From Cognatishimia sp. SS12 (lineage in GTDB: Bacteria; Pseudomonadota; Alphaproteobacteria; Rhodobacterales; Rhodobacteraceae): a DNA stretch of 64,000 bases. The notes under the pieces were generated by a model. The model searched no databases. It was not told the DNA's origin and worked only from the letters and a program-made list of their open reading frames with translations. Shown one piece after another: positions 54,139-62,880 of this stretch. Each line of letters starts with the position of its first letter. Within the stretch, counting starts at the first letter, position 1. The DNA lies in assembly GCF_028369055.1 (NCBI RefSeq), contig NZ_JAQNCZ010000002.1, positions 124,001 to 188,000 of the forward strand, written 5' to 3'. The position numbers and the translations under genes were made by a program.

Positions 54139-55124
54139 TCGGTGGGTTTCTCCGCCTGAAAACCAACTGTCTTCGGATCCAGATCGTAATGCGCACCGCA
54201 GAATTGGCAATCCGCTGTCACACGGCCATCGTCATTGGTCATATGCTCAATGTCTTTGGCCGAGTAGATCGACAGGCTTTGGCGCACACGGTCTTCGCTG
54301 CAGGTACAGCCGAACCGCAGCGGCTGCGCATCATACACGCGCGGCGCTTCTTCGTGGAAAAGGCGCACCAAAAGGTCGGTCGGCGGCAAGGATGGGCCGA
54401 TCAACTCCAGCTCTTCAACCGTGTCGAGCAGGATGTTGGCGCGGTTCCAGTTGTCTTCTTCGTCATCATTTAAAAGGTCAGAGGCCATGAGCAGGCCGGT
54501 CTCGCCGCTGCCCCCTTCGCCGGTGACGGAGGGCGAGGCTTTGGGCATATGTTGCAGCATCACGCCGCCCGCACGCCAATGTTCTGCGGTGCCAACCTCA
54601 ATCGATTTCCCAAACTTCAGGGCAAAGCGCGTGGGCAGCTGTTCGGATTGCGCAAAATACCCTTCGGCGCTTGCGCTAAGAGAGCCGCCCGTCAGCGGGG
54701 CAATACCCTGATAGGGGGTCGTACCCTTGCCCTGATCGATCAGCACAGCAAAATACCCTTTGCCCAGCTGCTCAAAGGGGCTGGCATCTGTCAGGCGCTC
54801 TTTATCAAAGGAGGCATAGGCACGGATACGCGCGGGCTCCCCAGTATCAGTTGGGCCAAAGTAATCGGTCGCAATCATGCGCACCGGACCGTCGGTCTGC
54901 ACCTGAAGCGACAGTTTCCAACGCAGGCTGATGGTCTGGCCGATCAGCGCGGTCAGCAGCGCCATTTCCGCCACCAGCGCTTCGACCGTGGCGGGATAAT
55001 CATGTTGCTTCAGGATGCCATCAAGGACACCATCCAAACGCGCGACCCGGCCGCGAATATCCGATTTATCCAGCTGAAATGGCAGGATCGTGTCGTCCCA
55101 GGCAATTTGAGTTCCGGTAGTCAT
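54135..55124 (-). CDS. hslO: Redox-activated chaperone Hsp33
   Basis: A 329-residue holdase that is activated when its zinc-bound cysteines oxidise. The zinc-binding cysteines are at the C-terminus in CTCSEDRV and CQFCGAHYD. LPPTDLLVRLFHEEAPRVYDAQPLRFGC matches the family. An RpoH-like promoter is likely upstream (55164-55191). It leads an operon with the CoA pyrophosphatase and CCA-family genes. Confidence 0.95.
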   Translation of the reverse strand: MTTGTQIAWDDTILPFQLDKSDIRGRVARLDGVLDGILKQHDYPATVEALVAEMALLTALIGQTISLRWKLSLQVQTDGPVRMIATDYFGPTDTGEPARIRAYASFDKERLTDASPFEQLGKGYFAVLIDQGKGTTPYQGIAPLTGGSLSASAEGYFAQSEQLPTRFALKFGKSIEVGTAEHWRAGGVMLQHMPKASPSVTGEGGSGETGLLMASDLLNDDEEDNWNRANILLDTVEELELIGPSLPPTDLLVRLFHEEAPRVYDAQPLRFGCTCSEDRVRQSLSIYSAKDIEHMTNDDGRVTADCQFCGAHYDLDPKTVGFQAEKPTE

Positions 55125-55163
55125 GGGGTTTCCTTAAAGGCCTCGTCTTGGCATACCGCGACT

Positions 55164-55191
55164 ATATAGGCGCAGCAAGCCGAACAAAAAG
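55164..55191 (-). promoter_or_regulatory. Candidate RpoH promoter of hslO
   Basis: On the minus strand, CTTT (one mismatch to CTTG) is followed after 17 bases by CCTATAT (55164-55170), 40 bases before the hslO start. The -10 matches the one before dnaK exactly. Less certain than the dnaK promoter because of the -35 mismatch. Confidence 0.45.
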
Positions 55192-55203
55192 GGCCCCTAC
55201 CTG

Positions 55204-55680
55204 ATGATCCGCCGATTTGGAACCCCACCCCGTCCCGATCAGACCTATGGGCCACGGCCCGGTGCTTATGTGGTGCTGTTGCGCGGCGCTGAGATGCTGG
55301 TGACGGAAGAGGACAGATCTGCGGTCGGGTTTGCGCCTGAAATCCAGTTGCCCGGCGGCGGGATTGATCCGGGCGAATCGCCCGTCCCGGCCCTGCACCG
55401 CGAAGTTCTGGAAGAAACCGGCTGGCGTATGGCCACCCCGCGCCGTCTGGGGGCCTATCGGCGGTTCATCTACATGCCAGAATACGAAAAATGGGCGGAA
55501 AAGATCTGCACGATCTATCTGGCCCGCCCGACCATATGCCTGGGCCCCCCGACCGAGGCCGGGCATCGCGCGATCTGGATGCCGGCAGAGATCGCTTTGG
55601 CGCGTCTTGCCAATACCGGGGATCGGGTCTTTGCCGCGCAGGCGCTTGGGGTGGCGCTAGGGATGATGAAACTCCAATAA
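55204..55680 (+). CDS. NUDIX hydrolase
   Basis: A 158-residue NUDIX-fold enzyme with the box GGGIDPGESPVPALHREVLEETGW (glutamates in EVLEETG), preceded by EIQLPGG. The substrate class is not clear; the sequence suits a general NTP- or ADP-sugar-type pyrophosphatase. It overlaps the 3' end of the convergent phosphatase gene by 24 bases. Confidence 0.85.
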   Translation: MIRRFGTPPRPDQTYGPRPGAYVVLLRGAEMLVTEEDRSAVGFAPEIQLPGGGIDPGESPVPALHREVLEETGWRMATPRRLGAYRRFIYMPEYEKWAEKICTIYLARPTICLGPPTEAGHRAIWMPAEIALARLANTGDRVFAAQALGVALGMMKLQ

Positions 55681-56919
55681 CACGGCAGAGATATCATCCG
55701 AGAATTTCTGCCCACCGCGAAATTCCTGCAATTGCCACATCAGAGCCTCCAGAAATTCCGGGCCTGCCTGATCTGACAGCTGTGCCGCCATGCTCGACAG
55801 CCCCTCCTCGCCCAGCAGATTGCCTTGTTCGCCTTCGGCTTCGGTGACGCCGTCCGACAAAATCAGCAGCCTGTCCCCGGCATTCAGCTGCAATTCAAAC
55901 TGATCATAATGCGCATCCGCAATCAGACCCACGGGAAAGCCCCCTGGGCCTTCTTGTTCGATCTGGCCGCTGCGTCGCTGTATCAAAGGGTGCGGATGAC
56001 CGGCCTGGGCCAGGATAACATGGCCCGTCACAATATTGGCCTGCGCCAGCATCATGGTAAAATAATGATCCGTACCGCCGGTCGCGACAAAAAGCTTATT
56101 GAGTTTTGCCAGCACCTCGGCGGGGGGGAGTGGCGCGAAACTGCCATCGGCTTGTTCCTTCAACGCAAGGTTTTGCCCCGGGATCACGCTCGAAAGGTGG
56201 CTGACCACCCGCGCCGTCATCAGCGCAGAGCTGACCCCATGTCCAGAAACATCAATGGCAAAGAGGCCAATCCGGTCCTCATCAATATGGTAATGGCCAA
56301 CCATATCGCCACCGACATGCCCACTCGGCCGCAACAGCATGGTGACGCCGCTATGCGCAAACCTGAGGCTGCGATCACGCACCAGAGATTGCTGCAGTTC
56401 CTTGGCGGCCAGCAGGTCCCGATCAAGGTGGTCATGGATCCGCTGCAGTTCAGACAGGGTTTCGGTGATCACCCGGTTCTTTTCGGTCAACTCGCGCTGC
56501 ATGCGCAAAATACGTTCGCCCGCCGATATACGCGCCCGCATTTCCTGGGCATTTACCGGCGTGACCAGAAAATCATCGGCGCCGACTTCCAGCCCGCGCA
56601 TGACCTCTTCTTTTTCGCTCTTTGCGGTCAGCAGAATGAAATAGGCGTAATGTGCGCCAAGCACGTCGCGCAAGGCATGACAAAAGGCATCGCCTTCCAT
56701 ATCTGGCATCCGCCAGGCTGACAGCACCAAATCGGGCGCGCGCTGGCGGCAGAATTCCAGCGCTTCGGGGCCGGATGAGGCCTCAACCACCTCATATCCA
56801 TCACGCTCCAACGATGCCCGCAGAATGCGGCGTTGCAATCGGCTGTTATCGACCAGCAAAACCAGTTCGATCACCCCGGTTGACGTGCTGGTTTCCGATG
56901 ATATTTCCTGCGCTTTCAC
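55657..56919 (-). CDS. PP2C/SpoIIE-type phosphatase with degenerate receiver domain
   Basis: A 420-residue protein: receiver-like domain (17-135), predicted coiled coil (about 138-175) and SpoIIE/RsbU-type serine phosphatase domain (about 200-415, with DVSGHGVSSALMTARVV and a final SDDISAVLLEF). In the receiver, the expected phospho-acceptor aspartate in the DLVLSAWRMPD strand is Ala68, and the conserved lysine after the fifth strand (FLVTPVN) is Thr120; Thr98 is retained. The domain is thus a pseudo-receiver. Such phosphatases act on anti-anti-sigma factors, none of which is here. GTG 56919 chosen, divergent from the Hpt gene. Confidence 0.88.
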   Translation of the reverse strand: MKAQEISSETSTSTGVIELVLLVDNSRLQRRILRASLERDGYEVVEASSGPEALEFCRQRAPDLVLSAWRMPDMEGDAFCHALRDVLGAHYAYFILLTAKSEKEEVMRGLEVGADDFLVTPVNAQEMRARISAGERILRMQRELTEKNRVITETLSELQRIHDHLDRDLLAAKELQQSLVRDRSLRFAHSGVTMLLRPSGHVGGDMVGHYHIDEDRIGLFAIDVSGHGVSSALMTARVVSHLSSVIPGQNLALKEQADGSFAPLPPAEVLAKLNKLFVATGGTDHYFTMMLAQANIVTGHVILAQAGHPHPLIQRRSGQIEQEGPGGFPVGLIADAHYDQFELQLNAGDRLLILSDGVTEAEGEQGNLLGEEGLSSMAAQLSDQAGPEFLEALMWQLQEFRGGQKFSDDISAVLLEFHHP

Positions 56920-57048
56920 GTCGTCGTCTTCCTCTGCCCCACCCCTGCTGGCATCCCCTAGCCTATGCAACCGGTGCTTAAGGAGCGGTGAAGAGCCGCG
57001 CCAATCTCTTGTTAACCTGAAAAAGATATCGTCGCTGCCGGAGGCACG

Positions 57049-57408
57049 ATGATCGATTGGACACGCTTTGAGGATCTGGCTGCAGAGGTCGGGCCGCGCA
57101 GAATAGGTGAAATCATTTCGATCTTCTGGGAAGAGGTCGATGCCGCTGTCGCGGGCCTCACTGAGGGGCCGGACCCCGCCAGCACGCTGCATTTTATCAC
57201 CAGCTGCGCCGCTAACCTGGGATTTCAAGAATTGGCGCGCGCCTCTCAGGTGGCGGAACTGGACGTCCAGGCCGGGCGGCCGATTGATCAGGCCACGCTC
57301 ATGACCTGTTATCGGGAGTCACGCGATGCGTTTTTGGCAGAGGTAGGCCAGCATGGCAGCGCGCCAATGCTTAGATCAGAAACTGTGCCAAAGCCTCATC
57401 ATTCGTGA
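57049..57408 (+). CDS. Hpt-domain protein with atypical phospho-site
   Basis: A 119-residue helical protein of the histidine phosphotransfer type. The phospho-histidine is probably His48 in TLHFITSCAANLGFQEL, aligned to the usual HxLKGSAxxLG; the lysine, glycine and serine after it are here Thr, Ser and Cys. It starts 130 bases from the divergent pseudo-receiver phosphatase and the two may work together. Its 3' end overlaps ilvA by 38 bases. Whether it is phosphorylated is uncertain. Confidence 0.78.
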   Translation: MIDWTRFEDLAAEVGPRRIGEIISIFWEEVDAAVAGLTEGPDPASTLHFITSCAANLGFQELARASQVAELDVQAGRPIDQATLMTCYRESRDAFLAEVGQHGSAPMLRSETVPKPHHS

Positions 57409-58609
57409 TGTCCTGAAACCCCATCCCCGCGGCAGCGATGCGCTCAAACAGCAGGGCAAAATTTTCAGGCTTTGAGGTTTCAATCCCGATCAGGACAGAG
57501 CCAAAATTGCGGGCGGATTTCTTGAGATATTCAAACCGCGCGATGTCATCCTCAGGGCCCAGAATATTCAAAAAATCTTTCAACGCACCGGGACGTTGGG
57601 GCAGACGCAGGATGAAATATTTCTTCACCCCCGAATACCGCAGCGCGCGTTCCTTTACCTCTGGTAGGCGCTCAAAATCAAAGTTGCCCCCAGAGGTCAC
57701 GCAGACCACCGTTTTGCCTTTGATCTGCGCTGCCACATCCACCAGGGCGTCAACAGCCAGCGCACCCGCTGGTTCCAGCACGATGCCTTCGACATTCAAC
57801 ATCTCAAGCATGGTGGCGCAAATGCGGTCTTCGGGCGCGGCGATCACATCCGCAGGTGCGATATCGGCAAGGCGTTGAAAGGTTTTGCTGCCGATCTGCG
57901 CCACAGCAGCGCCGTCAACAAAACCATCCACCTTCGGCAATTTCACCGGCTGTCCGGCTGCAAGCGCGGCCTTAAGGCTGGTGCCGCCCGCGGGTTCCAC
58001 CAATGTATTTTGCACCGCATCGCCAAAAAAGCTGCGCACCCCTGAGGCCAGCCCGCCACCGCCCACGGGCAGGATGATATGGTCGGGCGTCCGGCCGAGT
58101 TGCGTTTCTATCTCTGCCGCAACCGAGGCTTGCCCCTCGATGACATCCTCATCGTCAAACGGCGACAAAAACGTGCCGCCCGCTTCGGTGCAGAATGCTT
58201 GTGACGCTGCGAGCGTGTCATCAAAATAGTCACCCACCAGACGTACTTCGATCGCGTCGCCGCCAAAGACTTTGGTCTTGAAAATCTTCTGCTGCGGCGT
58301 CGTCACCGGCATGAAGATCACACCTTTGACCCCGAAGTGTTTGCACATATAGGCCACACCCTGTGCGTGGTTTCCCGCGCTGGCGCAGACAAAAAGGCTG
58401 CGCGCTGGCTCTGCTGCCAGAACCTTGCGCATCGCGTTAAACGCCCCGCGCAATTTGTAACTGCGCACCGGGGTCAGGTCTTCGCGCTTCAGGTAGATCT
58501 CAGCTTGGAACCGCTGCGACAGATGTGCGTTCAATTGCAAGGGCGTTGCTTCAAACACCTCACGCATTGCGGCTTCGGCTCGGCGGGATTTTGTGCGGAA
58601 ATCACTCAT
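57371..58609 (-). CDS. ilvA: Threonine ammonia-lyase
   Basis: A 412-residue PLP enzyme converting threonine to 2-oxobutyrate for isoleucine synthesis. The PLP lysine is Lys52 in VRSYKLRGAFNAM; the phosphate-binding glycine loop is LPVGGGGLASGV; the C-terminal (about 335-412) ACT-like regulatory domain is present in a single copy, as in many bacterial biosynthetic forms. ATG 58609 is chosen. It overlaps the Hpt gene by 38 bases and is divergent from the Gly/Asn-rich protein gene. Confidence 0.95.
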   Translation of the reverse strand: MSDFRTKSRRAEAAMREVFEATPLQLNAHLSQRFQAEIYLKREDLTPVRSYKLRGAFNAMRKVLAAEPARSLFVCASAGNHAQGVAYMCKHFGVKGVIFMPVTTPQQKIFKTKVFGGDAIEVRLVGDYFDDTLAASQAFCTEAGGTFLSPFDDEDVIEGQASVAAEIETQLGRTPDHIILPVGGGGLASGVRSFFGDAVQNTLVEPAGGTSLKAALAAGQPVKLPKVDGFVDGAAVAQIGSKTFQRLADIAPADVIAAPEDRICATMLEMLNVEGIVLEPAGALAVDALVDVAAQIKGKTVVCVTSGGNFDFERLPEVKERALRYSGVKKYFILRLPQRPGALKDFLNILGPEDDIARFEYLKKSARNFGSVLIGIETSKPENFALLFERIAAAGMGFQDITNDEALAQFLI

Positions 58610-58752
58610 ATAGGTGGTTTGCCGCCGAATGGGCCCCACCGCAAGCTGACTTTGATGACGTGGCCATGTTTTAGCCCATATTTCGCCCAGTATTCGCCTG
58701 CGTAACACCGCAGACAATAACATAACACTTGAATGAAAGAGGGATGCAGAAC

Positions 58753-59721
58753 ATGAACTCCGCAAAAAAGACCATCGCCGCACTGACCATTTCCGCAATG
58801 AGTGTCACCGCCATTTCCGCGGGCACGTTGATGCTAAGCGCAGATTTCGCTTACGCCAAAAATGAGGACAAGGGCGATAATGGCGGCGGCAATGGCAACG
58901 GCGGCGGCAATGGGAACGGCGGTGGCGGCAAGGATAAGTCCAACGGCAATTCCAATAAATCTGGTGGCAACGGCAACAGTGCCTCTGGCAACAAAGGCAA
59001 TGGCGGCGGTTTGTTTGGCCTCTTCAAGAAAAAAGAAAAAGCCCCAGCCCCCAAAACCGCTAAAGTCAGCACCCAGCCCACGACAAAAAAACCAGCAACA
59101 TCCGAACCCAAGGTCGCAAAAGTAGACGGCGCGCCTAATCGTGGCGCACTGGCAAGCGAGCTCAAGGGGTTGAACGCGGCCCATGCAAGCCCACAGGCCC
59201 TGGCCAATGCCAACCCAAACAGCATGGTCGGCAAAGTAGCTGCCTATCAGCTCGCTGTGAACAATGAAGCCGAGCGCACGACGCTGGAAGAAGAATTGCT
59301 GCTGAAACAGGACGCCTTGCAAGTGCTGCTTGACGGGTACGACGGCCGCACCACCGAGGACATTAATGCCGCCATTCTCGCTGCGGAAACAGAGCGCGCG
59401 GCGCTTGACCCGGAGGCGGACAAAGCGGCCTACGACGCACTCACCCAGACACTGGCTGATCTGAACGCAGAACGCGATGCAGCCGCCGGATTTGAAAGCG
59501 AAACCGCCGGTCTGGAGGAAGAGATCGCCGCGCTACAGACCGAGATTGACGAGCTTGGCCTCACACCAGAGGAAGCGCTGGCCAATGCCACTGATGGACG
59601 TGACCTGTCGCCAGAGGCGCTGGCGGAATTGCATCGCCTGCTTGGCCTACCAGAACCGGAATCGGAAGAAAGCGCAGACGGTGCCGAGGTCATTCAAGAT
59701 GAGACGATCGTTGTTCAATAA
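58753..59721 (+). CDS. Gly/Asn-rich secreted protein with coiled-coil C-terminus
   Basis: A 322-residue exported protein of unknown function. A signal peptide (ending in AYA, about residue 35) is followed by a low-complexity stretch of Gly and Asn repeats with scattered Lys and Asp, a Lys/Pro-rich part (KKKEKAPAPKTAKV), then a region of conserved appearance (RGALASELKGLNAAHASPQALANANPNS) and an acidic, heptad-like coiled coil (AAAGFESETAGLEEEIAALQTEIDELG). ATG 58753 with GAGGG nine bases upstream is preferred over an upstream TTG. Terminated at 59745. Confidence 0.78.
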   Translation: MNSAKKTIAALTISAMSVTAISAGTLMLSADFAYAKNEDKGDNGGGNGNGGGNGNGGGGKDKSNGNSNKSGGNGNSASGNKGNGGGLFGLFKKKEKAPAPKTAKVSTQPTTKKPATSEPKVAKVDGAPNRGALASELKGLNAAHASPQALANANPNSMVGKVAAYQLAVNNEAERTTLEEELLLKQDALQVLLDGYDGRTTEDINAAILAAETERAALDPEADKAAYDALTQTLADLNAERDAAAGFESETAGLEEEIAALQTEIDELGLTPEEALANATDGRDLSPEALAELHRLLGLPEPESEESADGAEVIQDETIVVQ

Positions 59722-59744
59722 TGCCGCAAACCCCTAAGAACCCT

Positions 59745-59775
59745 GCGCCGCCCCACTCTGGGCGGCGTTTTTATT
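59745..59775 (+). terminator. Rho-independent terminator after Gly/Asn-rich gene
   Basis: CGCCGCCC and GGGCGGCG form an eight-base stem with a six-base loop followed by TTTTTATTTG. Confidence 0.85.
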
Positions 59776-59875
59776 TGTTTCATGCCGTCAGCGGGCATCT
59801 GGGCTCAGAGACATCTTGCCCCAGCGCGCAAAAGGCGTTATCGGCCCTGCGTTGCCTAGCTGAAGGAAAATTCTG

Positions 59876-61105
59876 ATGTCCGCGCCCAAGAAAGTTGTTC
59901 TGGCCTATTCCGGTGGCCTTGATACCTCAATCATCCTGAAATGGCTGCAAACCGAATACGGCTGCGAAGTGGTTACTTTCACCGCAGACCTCGGCCAAGG
60001 CGAAGAACTGGAGCCTGCCCGCAAGAAAGCTGAAATGCTGGGCATCAAACCAGAAAATATTCACATCGAAGATCTGCGCGAAGAGTTCGTGCGTGATTTT
60101 GTGTTCCCGATGTTCCGCGCCAATGCGGTTTACGAAGGTCTTTACTTGCTCGGCACCTCGATTGCGCGCCCGCTGATTTCCAAGCGCCTGATTGAAATCG
60201 CCGAAGCGACGGGTGCCGATGCTGTGTCACATGGCGCAACTGGCAAAGGCAACGATCAGGTCCGCTTTGAACTGGCCGCCTATGCGCTGAACCCTGATAT
60301 CACCGTGATCGCGCCGTGGCGCGAATGGGATCTGGGCAGCCGCACCAAGCTGATCGAATTTGCTGAAAAGCACCAGATTCCAATTTCCAAAGACAAACGC
60401 GGCGAAGCGCCGTTCTCAGTGGATGCGAACCTGCTGCACACCTCCTCCGAAGGTAAAGTTCTGGAAGATCCGGCAGAGGACGCGCCAGATTACGTCTATC
60501 AGCGCACCGTTCATCCCGAAGACGCCCCAGACACGCCTGAGTACATCGAAATCGGCTTTGAAAAAGGCGATGCGGTCAGCATCAATGGCGTCGCGATGAG
60601 CCCTGCGACCGTTCTGACCGAGTTGAACGAATATGGCCGCAAGCACGGCGTTGGCCGCCTTGATCTTGTCGAAGGGCGCTATGTCGGCATGAAATCCCGC
60701 GGCATTTACGAAACCCCCGGCGGCACCATCCTGCTTGAGGCCCACCGCGGCATTGAATCCATCACCATGGATCGCGGCGCAATGCACCTGAAAGATGAGC
60801 TGATGCCGAAATATGCAGAGCTGATCTACAACGGCTACTGGTATTCGCCCGAACGTGAAATGCTGCAAGCCGCCATCGACGCCAGCCAAGAGCACGTCAC
60901 CGGCACCGTGCGCGTGAAGCTTTACAAAGGTCACGTGCGCACCGTTGGTCGGTGGTCCGATCATTCGCTTTATTCCGAAGAGCACGTGACCTTCGAAGAA
61001 GATATGGGTGCCTATGATCAAACCGACGCCGCCGGCTTTATCCAGCTGAACGCGCTGCGCCTGAAACTGATCGCGATGCGCAACAAGCGTGTTGCCGGTA
61101 AGTAA
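59876..61105 (+). CDS. argG: Argininosuccinate synthase
   Basis: A 409-residue enzyme condensing citrulline and aspartate with ATP in arginine synthesis. The N-type ATP pyrophosphatase loop [10 protein letters not shown] is at residues 10-19. Other conserved parts are [24 protein letters not shown], and [12 protein letters not shown]. Together with argJ at 29917 it shows a normal arginine pathway. It stands alone between two terminators. Confidence 0.98.
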   Translation: MSAPKKVVLAYSGGLDTSIILKWLQTEYGCEVVTFTADLGQGEELEPARKKAEMLGIKPENIHIEDLREEFVRDFVFPMFRANAVYEGLYLLGTSIARPLISKRLIEIAEATGADAVSHGATGKGNDQVRFELAAYALNPDITVIAPWREWDLGSRTKLIEFAEKHQIPISKDKRGEAPFSVDANLLHTSSEGKVLEDPAEDAPDYVYQRTVHPEDAPDTPEYIEIGFEKGDAVSINGVAMSPATVLTELNEYGRKHGVGRLDLVEGRYVGMKSRGIYETPGGTILLEAHRGIESITMDRGAMHLKDELMPKYAELIYNGYWYSPEREMLQAAIDASQEHVTGTVRVKLYKGHVRTVGRWSDHSLYSEEHVTFEEDMGAYDQTDAAGFIQLNALRLKLIAMRNKRVAGK

Positions 61106-61126
61106 AGTCGCCGACATTTGACGACG

Positions 61127-61156
61127 AGGCCCGCCATTGCGCGGGCCTTTTCTTTT
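61127..61156 (+). terminator. Rho-independent terminator after argG
   Basis: AGGCCCGC and GCGGGCCT form an eight-base stem with a six-base loop followed by TTTCTTTT. Confidence 0.85.
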
Positions 61157-61253
61157 GGCTTCACGGGTTTTCACCAACCAGTGATCTGACGCCCCTGTGA
61201 CTTGAGCCAGTGACACCCGTCATGCAATCTGTGGGCAAATCGGAGGGTTCTTG

Positions 61254-61910
61254 ATGGATCAAATGGTCAATTTGAAAATGTTGGTTTTGGGCGGGCTGAT
61301 CGCCGTGGGCGCAGCCCTTGGCTGTGGCCAAGTTCAGGCAGGCACCGAAAAACTCGTGGTCGCAGGCGGCTGTTTCTGGTGCGTGGAAAGCGACTTTGAA
61401 AGCGTCAAAGGCGTGAAATCGGTTGTCTCTGGATATACCGGCGGCAGCAGCGCCAACCCGACTTACAAGCAAGTCACCAACGGCGGCACGGGCCATTACG
61501 AGGCGGTTGAGATCACGTTTGACAACAGCACGGTCAGCCGCGATCAACTGCTGCATATGTTCTTCCGCTCGGTTGATCCGACCGATGCAGGCGGTCAGTT
61601 CTGTGACCGTGGCGACAGCTATCGCACCGCAGTTTTCTACAAAGACACCGCACAGAAAGCAGCGGCGGATGCGGCCAAGGCCAGCGCGATGACGGCCCTG
61701 GGGCGCAAGGTTGTCACCCCGGTTCTGCCGGCGTCAACTTTCTACAAGGCCGAGGGTTATCACCAAGATTACTACAAAGGCACGAAATTGGTGCTGACCC
61801 GCTTTGGCCCCAAAAAACAATCCGAAGCTTACAAGAAATACCGCGAAGCCTGCGGCCGTGATCAGCGTGTCCAACAGCTTTGGGGCAAGGCCGCACCATT
61901 TGTGCACTAA
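61254..61910 (+). CDS. msrA: Exported peptide methionine sulfoxide reductase MsrA
   Basis: A 218-residue reductase of methionine S-sulfoxide with an N-terminal hydrophobic signal (VLGGLIAVGAALGCGQVQA) for export to the periplasm. The active site is GGCFWCVESDFE, with the nucleophilic Cys in CFWC; Glu and GYHQDYY complete the site. The ATG at 61254 has GGAGG at the right distance. Export is less usual than cytosolic MsrA and suits repair of envelope proteins. Confidence 0.94.
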   Translation: MDQMVNLKMLVLGGLIAVGAALGCGQVQAGTEKLVVAGGCFWCVESDFESVKGVKSVVSGYTGGSSANPTYKQVTNGGTGHYEAVEITFDNSTVSRDQLLHMFFRSVDPTDAGGQFCDRGDSYRTAVFYKDTAQKAAADAAKASAMTALGRKVVTPVLPASTFYKAEGYHQDYYKGTKLVLTRFGPKKQSEAYKKYREACGRDQRVQQLWGKAAPFVH

Positions 61911-61943
61911 CAATCGCCGGTAATGATGACCCAGAGCGCGCCG

Positions 61944-62819
61944 TCAAAACCGCGCGTTCTGTACCTCTTTTAGGTCAGGGATCACGTCTGCCGTGCCCTT
62001 GCGCATCACCATCAGCGCGCCCGCGCGCATAGCCAGCGCAATCGCCTGCTCCATCGGCAATCCGCGATCTCGCGCGGCCAGCAGATAGCCCGTAAAGGTA
62101 TCCCCCGCCCCGGTGGTGTCCACCACGTCAACCTGATGGGCCGGAAAATCGCGCTGCGTGCGCTTGATAGTGTTGATCCAGCGACAGCCATTGCCCCCGA
62201 GCGTGATGACAATATCAGCCACCGGCAGTGCCTGCGGGGGTTGCCCCGTGGCGTCGGTCAATTGCTGCGCCTCAACTTCGTTCAGGATCAGAAAATCAAG
62301 CAGTGGCAGCACATCCTGCACCGCAGCCGCATCAAAAGGTGCGGCCGCATAGGCGACATACATCGCCAGGTCACGCCCCATCTGCGCGGCATACCGTTGA
62401 TTGTTGGTTTCGTTCTGGATCAATAGCGTATCGCCACGCGCGCTTTCGCTGAGTGCGGTCCCAATGGCGTTTTCGGTGATCTCATGGTTGGCACCGGGCA
62501 GCAGCACAATGGCGTTTTCCCCGGCATCATCGACATTGATCACCGCATGACCTGTTGGGGCATCTTCGAGCACGGCGATATGGCGCGTATCCACGCCATA
62601 TTCCAAAAGCCGCTGTTTCGCCCAGGTGCCATCGCGACCCACGGCACCGATATGCGACACCAGCGCCGCTGCGCGCGCGGCGGCGACCGACATATTGGCC
62701 CCTTTGCCGCCCAGACCGCGATGCATGCTGCGCGCGGCCAGTGTTTCCCCCGGCCCCGGTAATGTCGGCACCTGATAAAACAGATCCGCGTTGATCGAAC
62801 CCAAATTGTAAATGGCCAT
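61944..62819 (-). CDS. PfkB-family ribokinase-like sugar kinase
   Basis: A 291-residue carbohydrate kinase. GGKGANMSVAAARA near the N-terminus and DTTGAGDTFTGYLLAA near the C-terminus (catalytic Asp and anion hole) define the PfkB family and favour ribokinase. No ribose transporter is near. It is followed (minus strand order preceded) by maeB at 62881, 61 bases upstream. Confidence 0.88.
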   Translation of the reverse strand: MAIYNLGSINADLFYQVPTLPGPGETLAARSMHRGLGGKGANMSVAAARAAALVSHIGAVGRDGTWAKQRLLEYGVDTRHIAVLEDAPTGHAVINVDDAGENAIVLLPGANHEITENAIGTALSESARGDTLLIQNETNNQRYAAQMGRDLAMYVAYAAAPFDAAAVQDVLPLLDFLILNEVEAQQLTDATGQPPQALPVADIVITLGGNGCRWINTIKRTQRDFPAHQVDVVDTTGAGDTFTGYLLAARDRGLPMEQAIALAMRAGALMVMRKGTADVIPDLKEVQNARF

Positions 62820-62880
62820 GGCCGTTACTCACCCAACCCAGGCGGCGATTCCGTCGCCGCACAGATCATCATTGCTGTGG

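Noticed and set aside
58870-58935. Repetitive GGC/AAT-rich tract, possible tandem repeat or CRISPR-like sequence
   Set aside because: It is the Gly/Asn low-complexity coding part of the secreted protein; repeats are short, irregular and in frame with no unique spacers.
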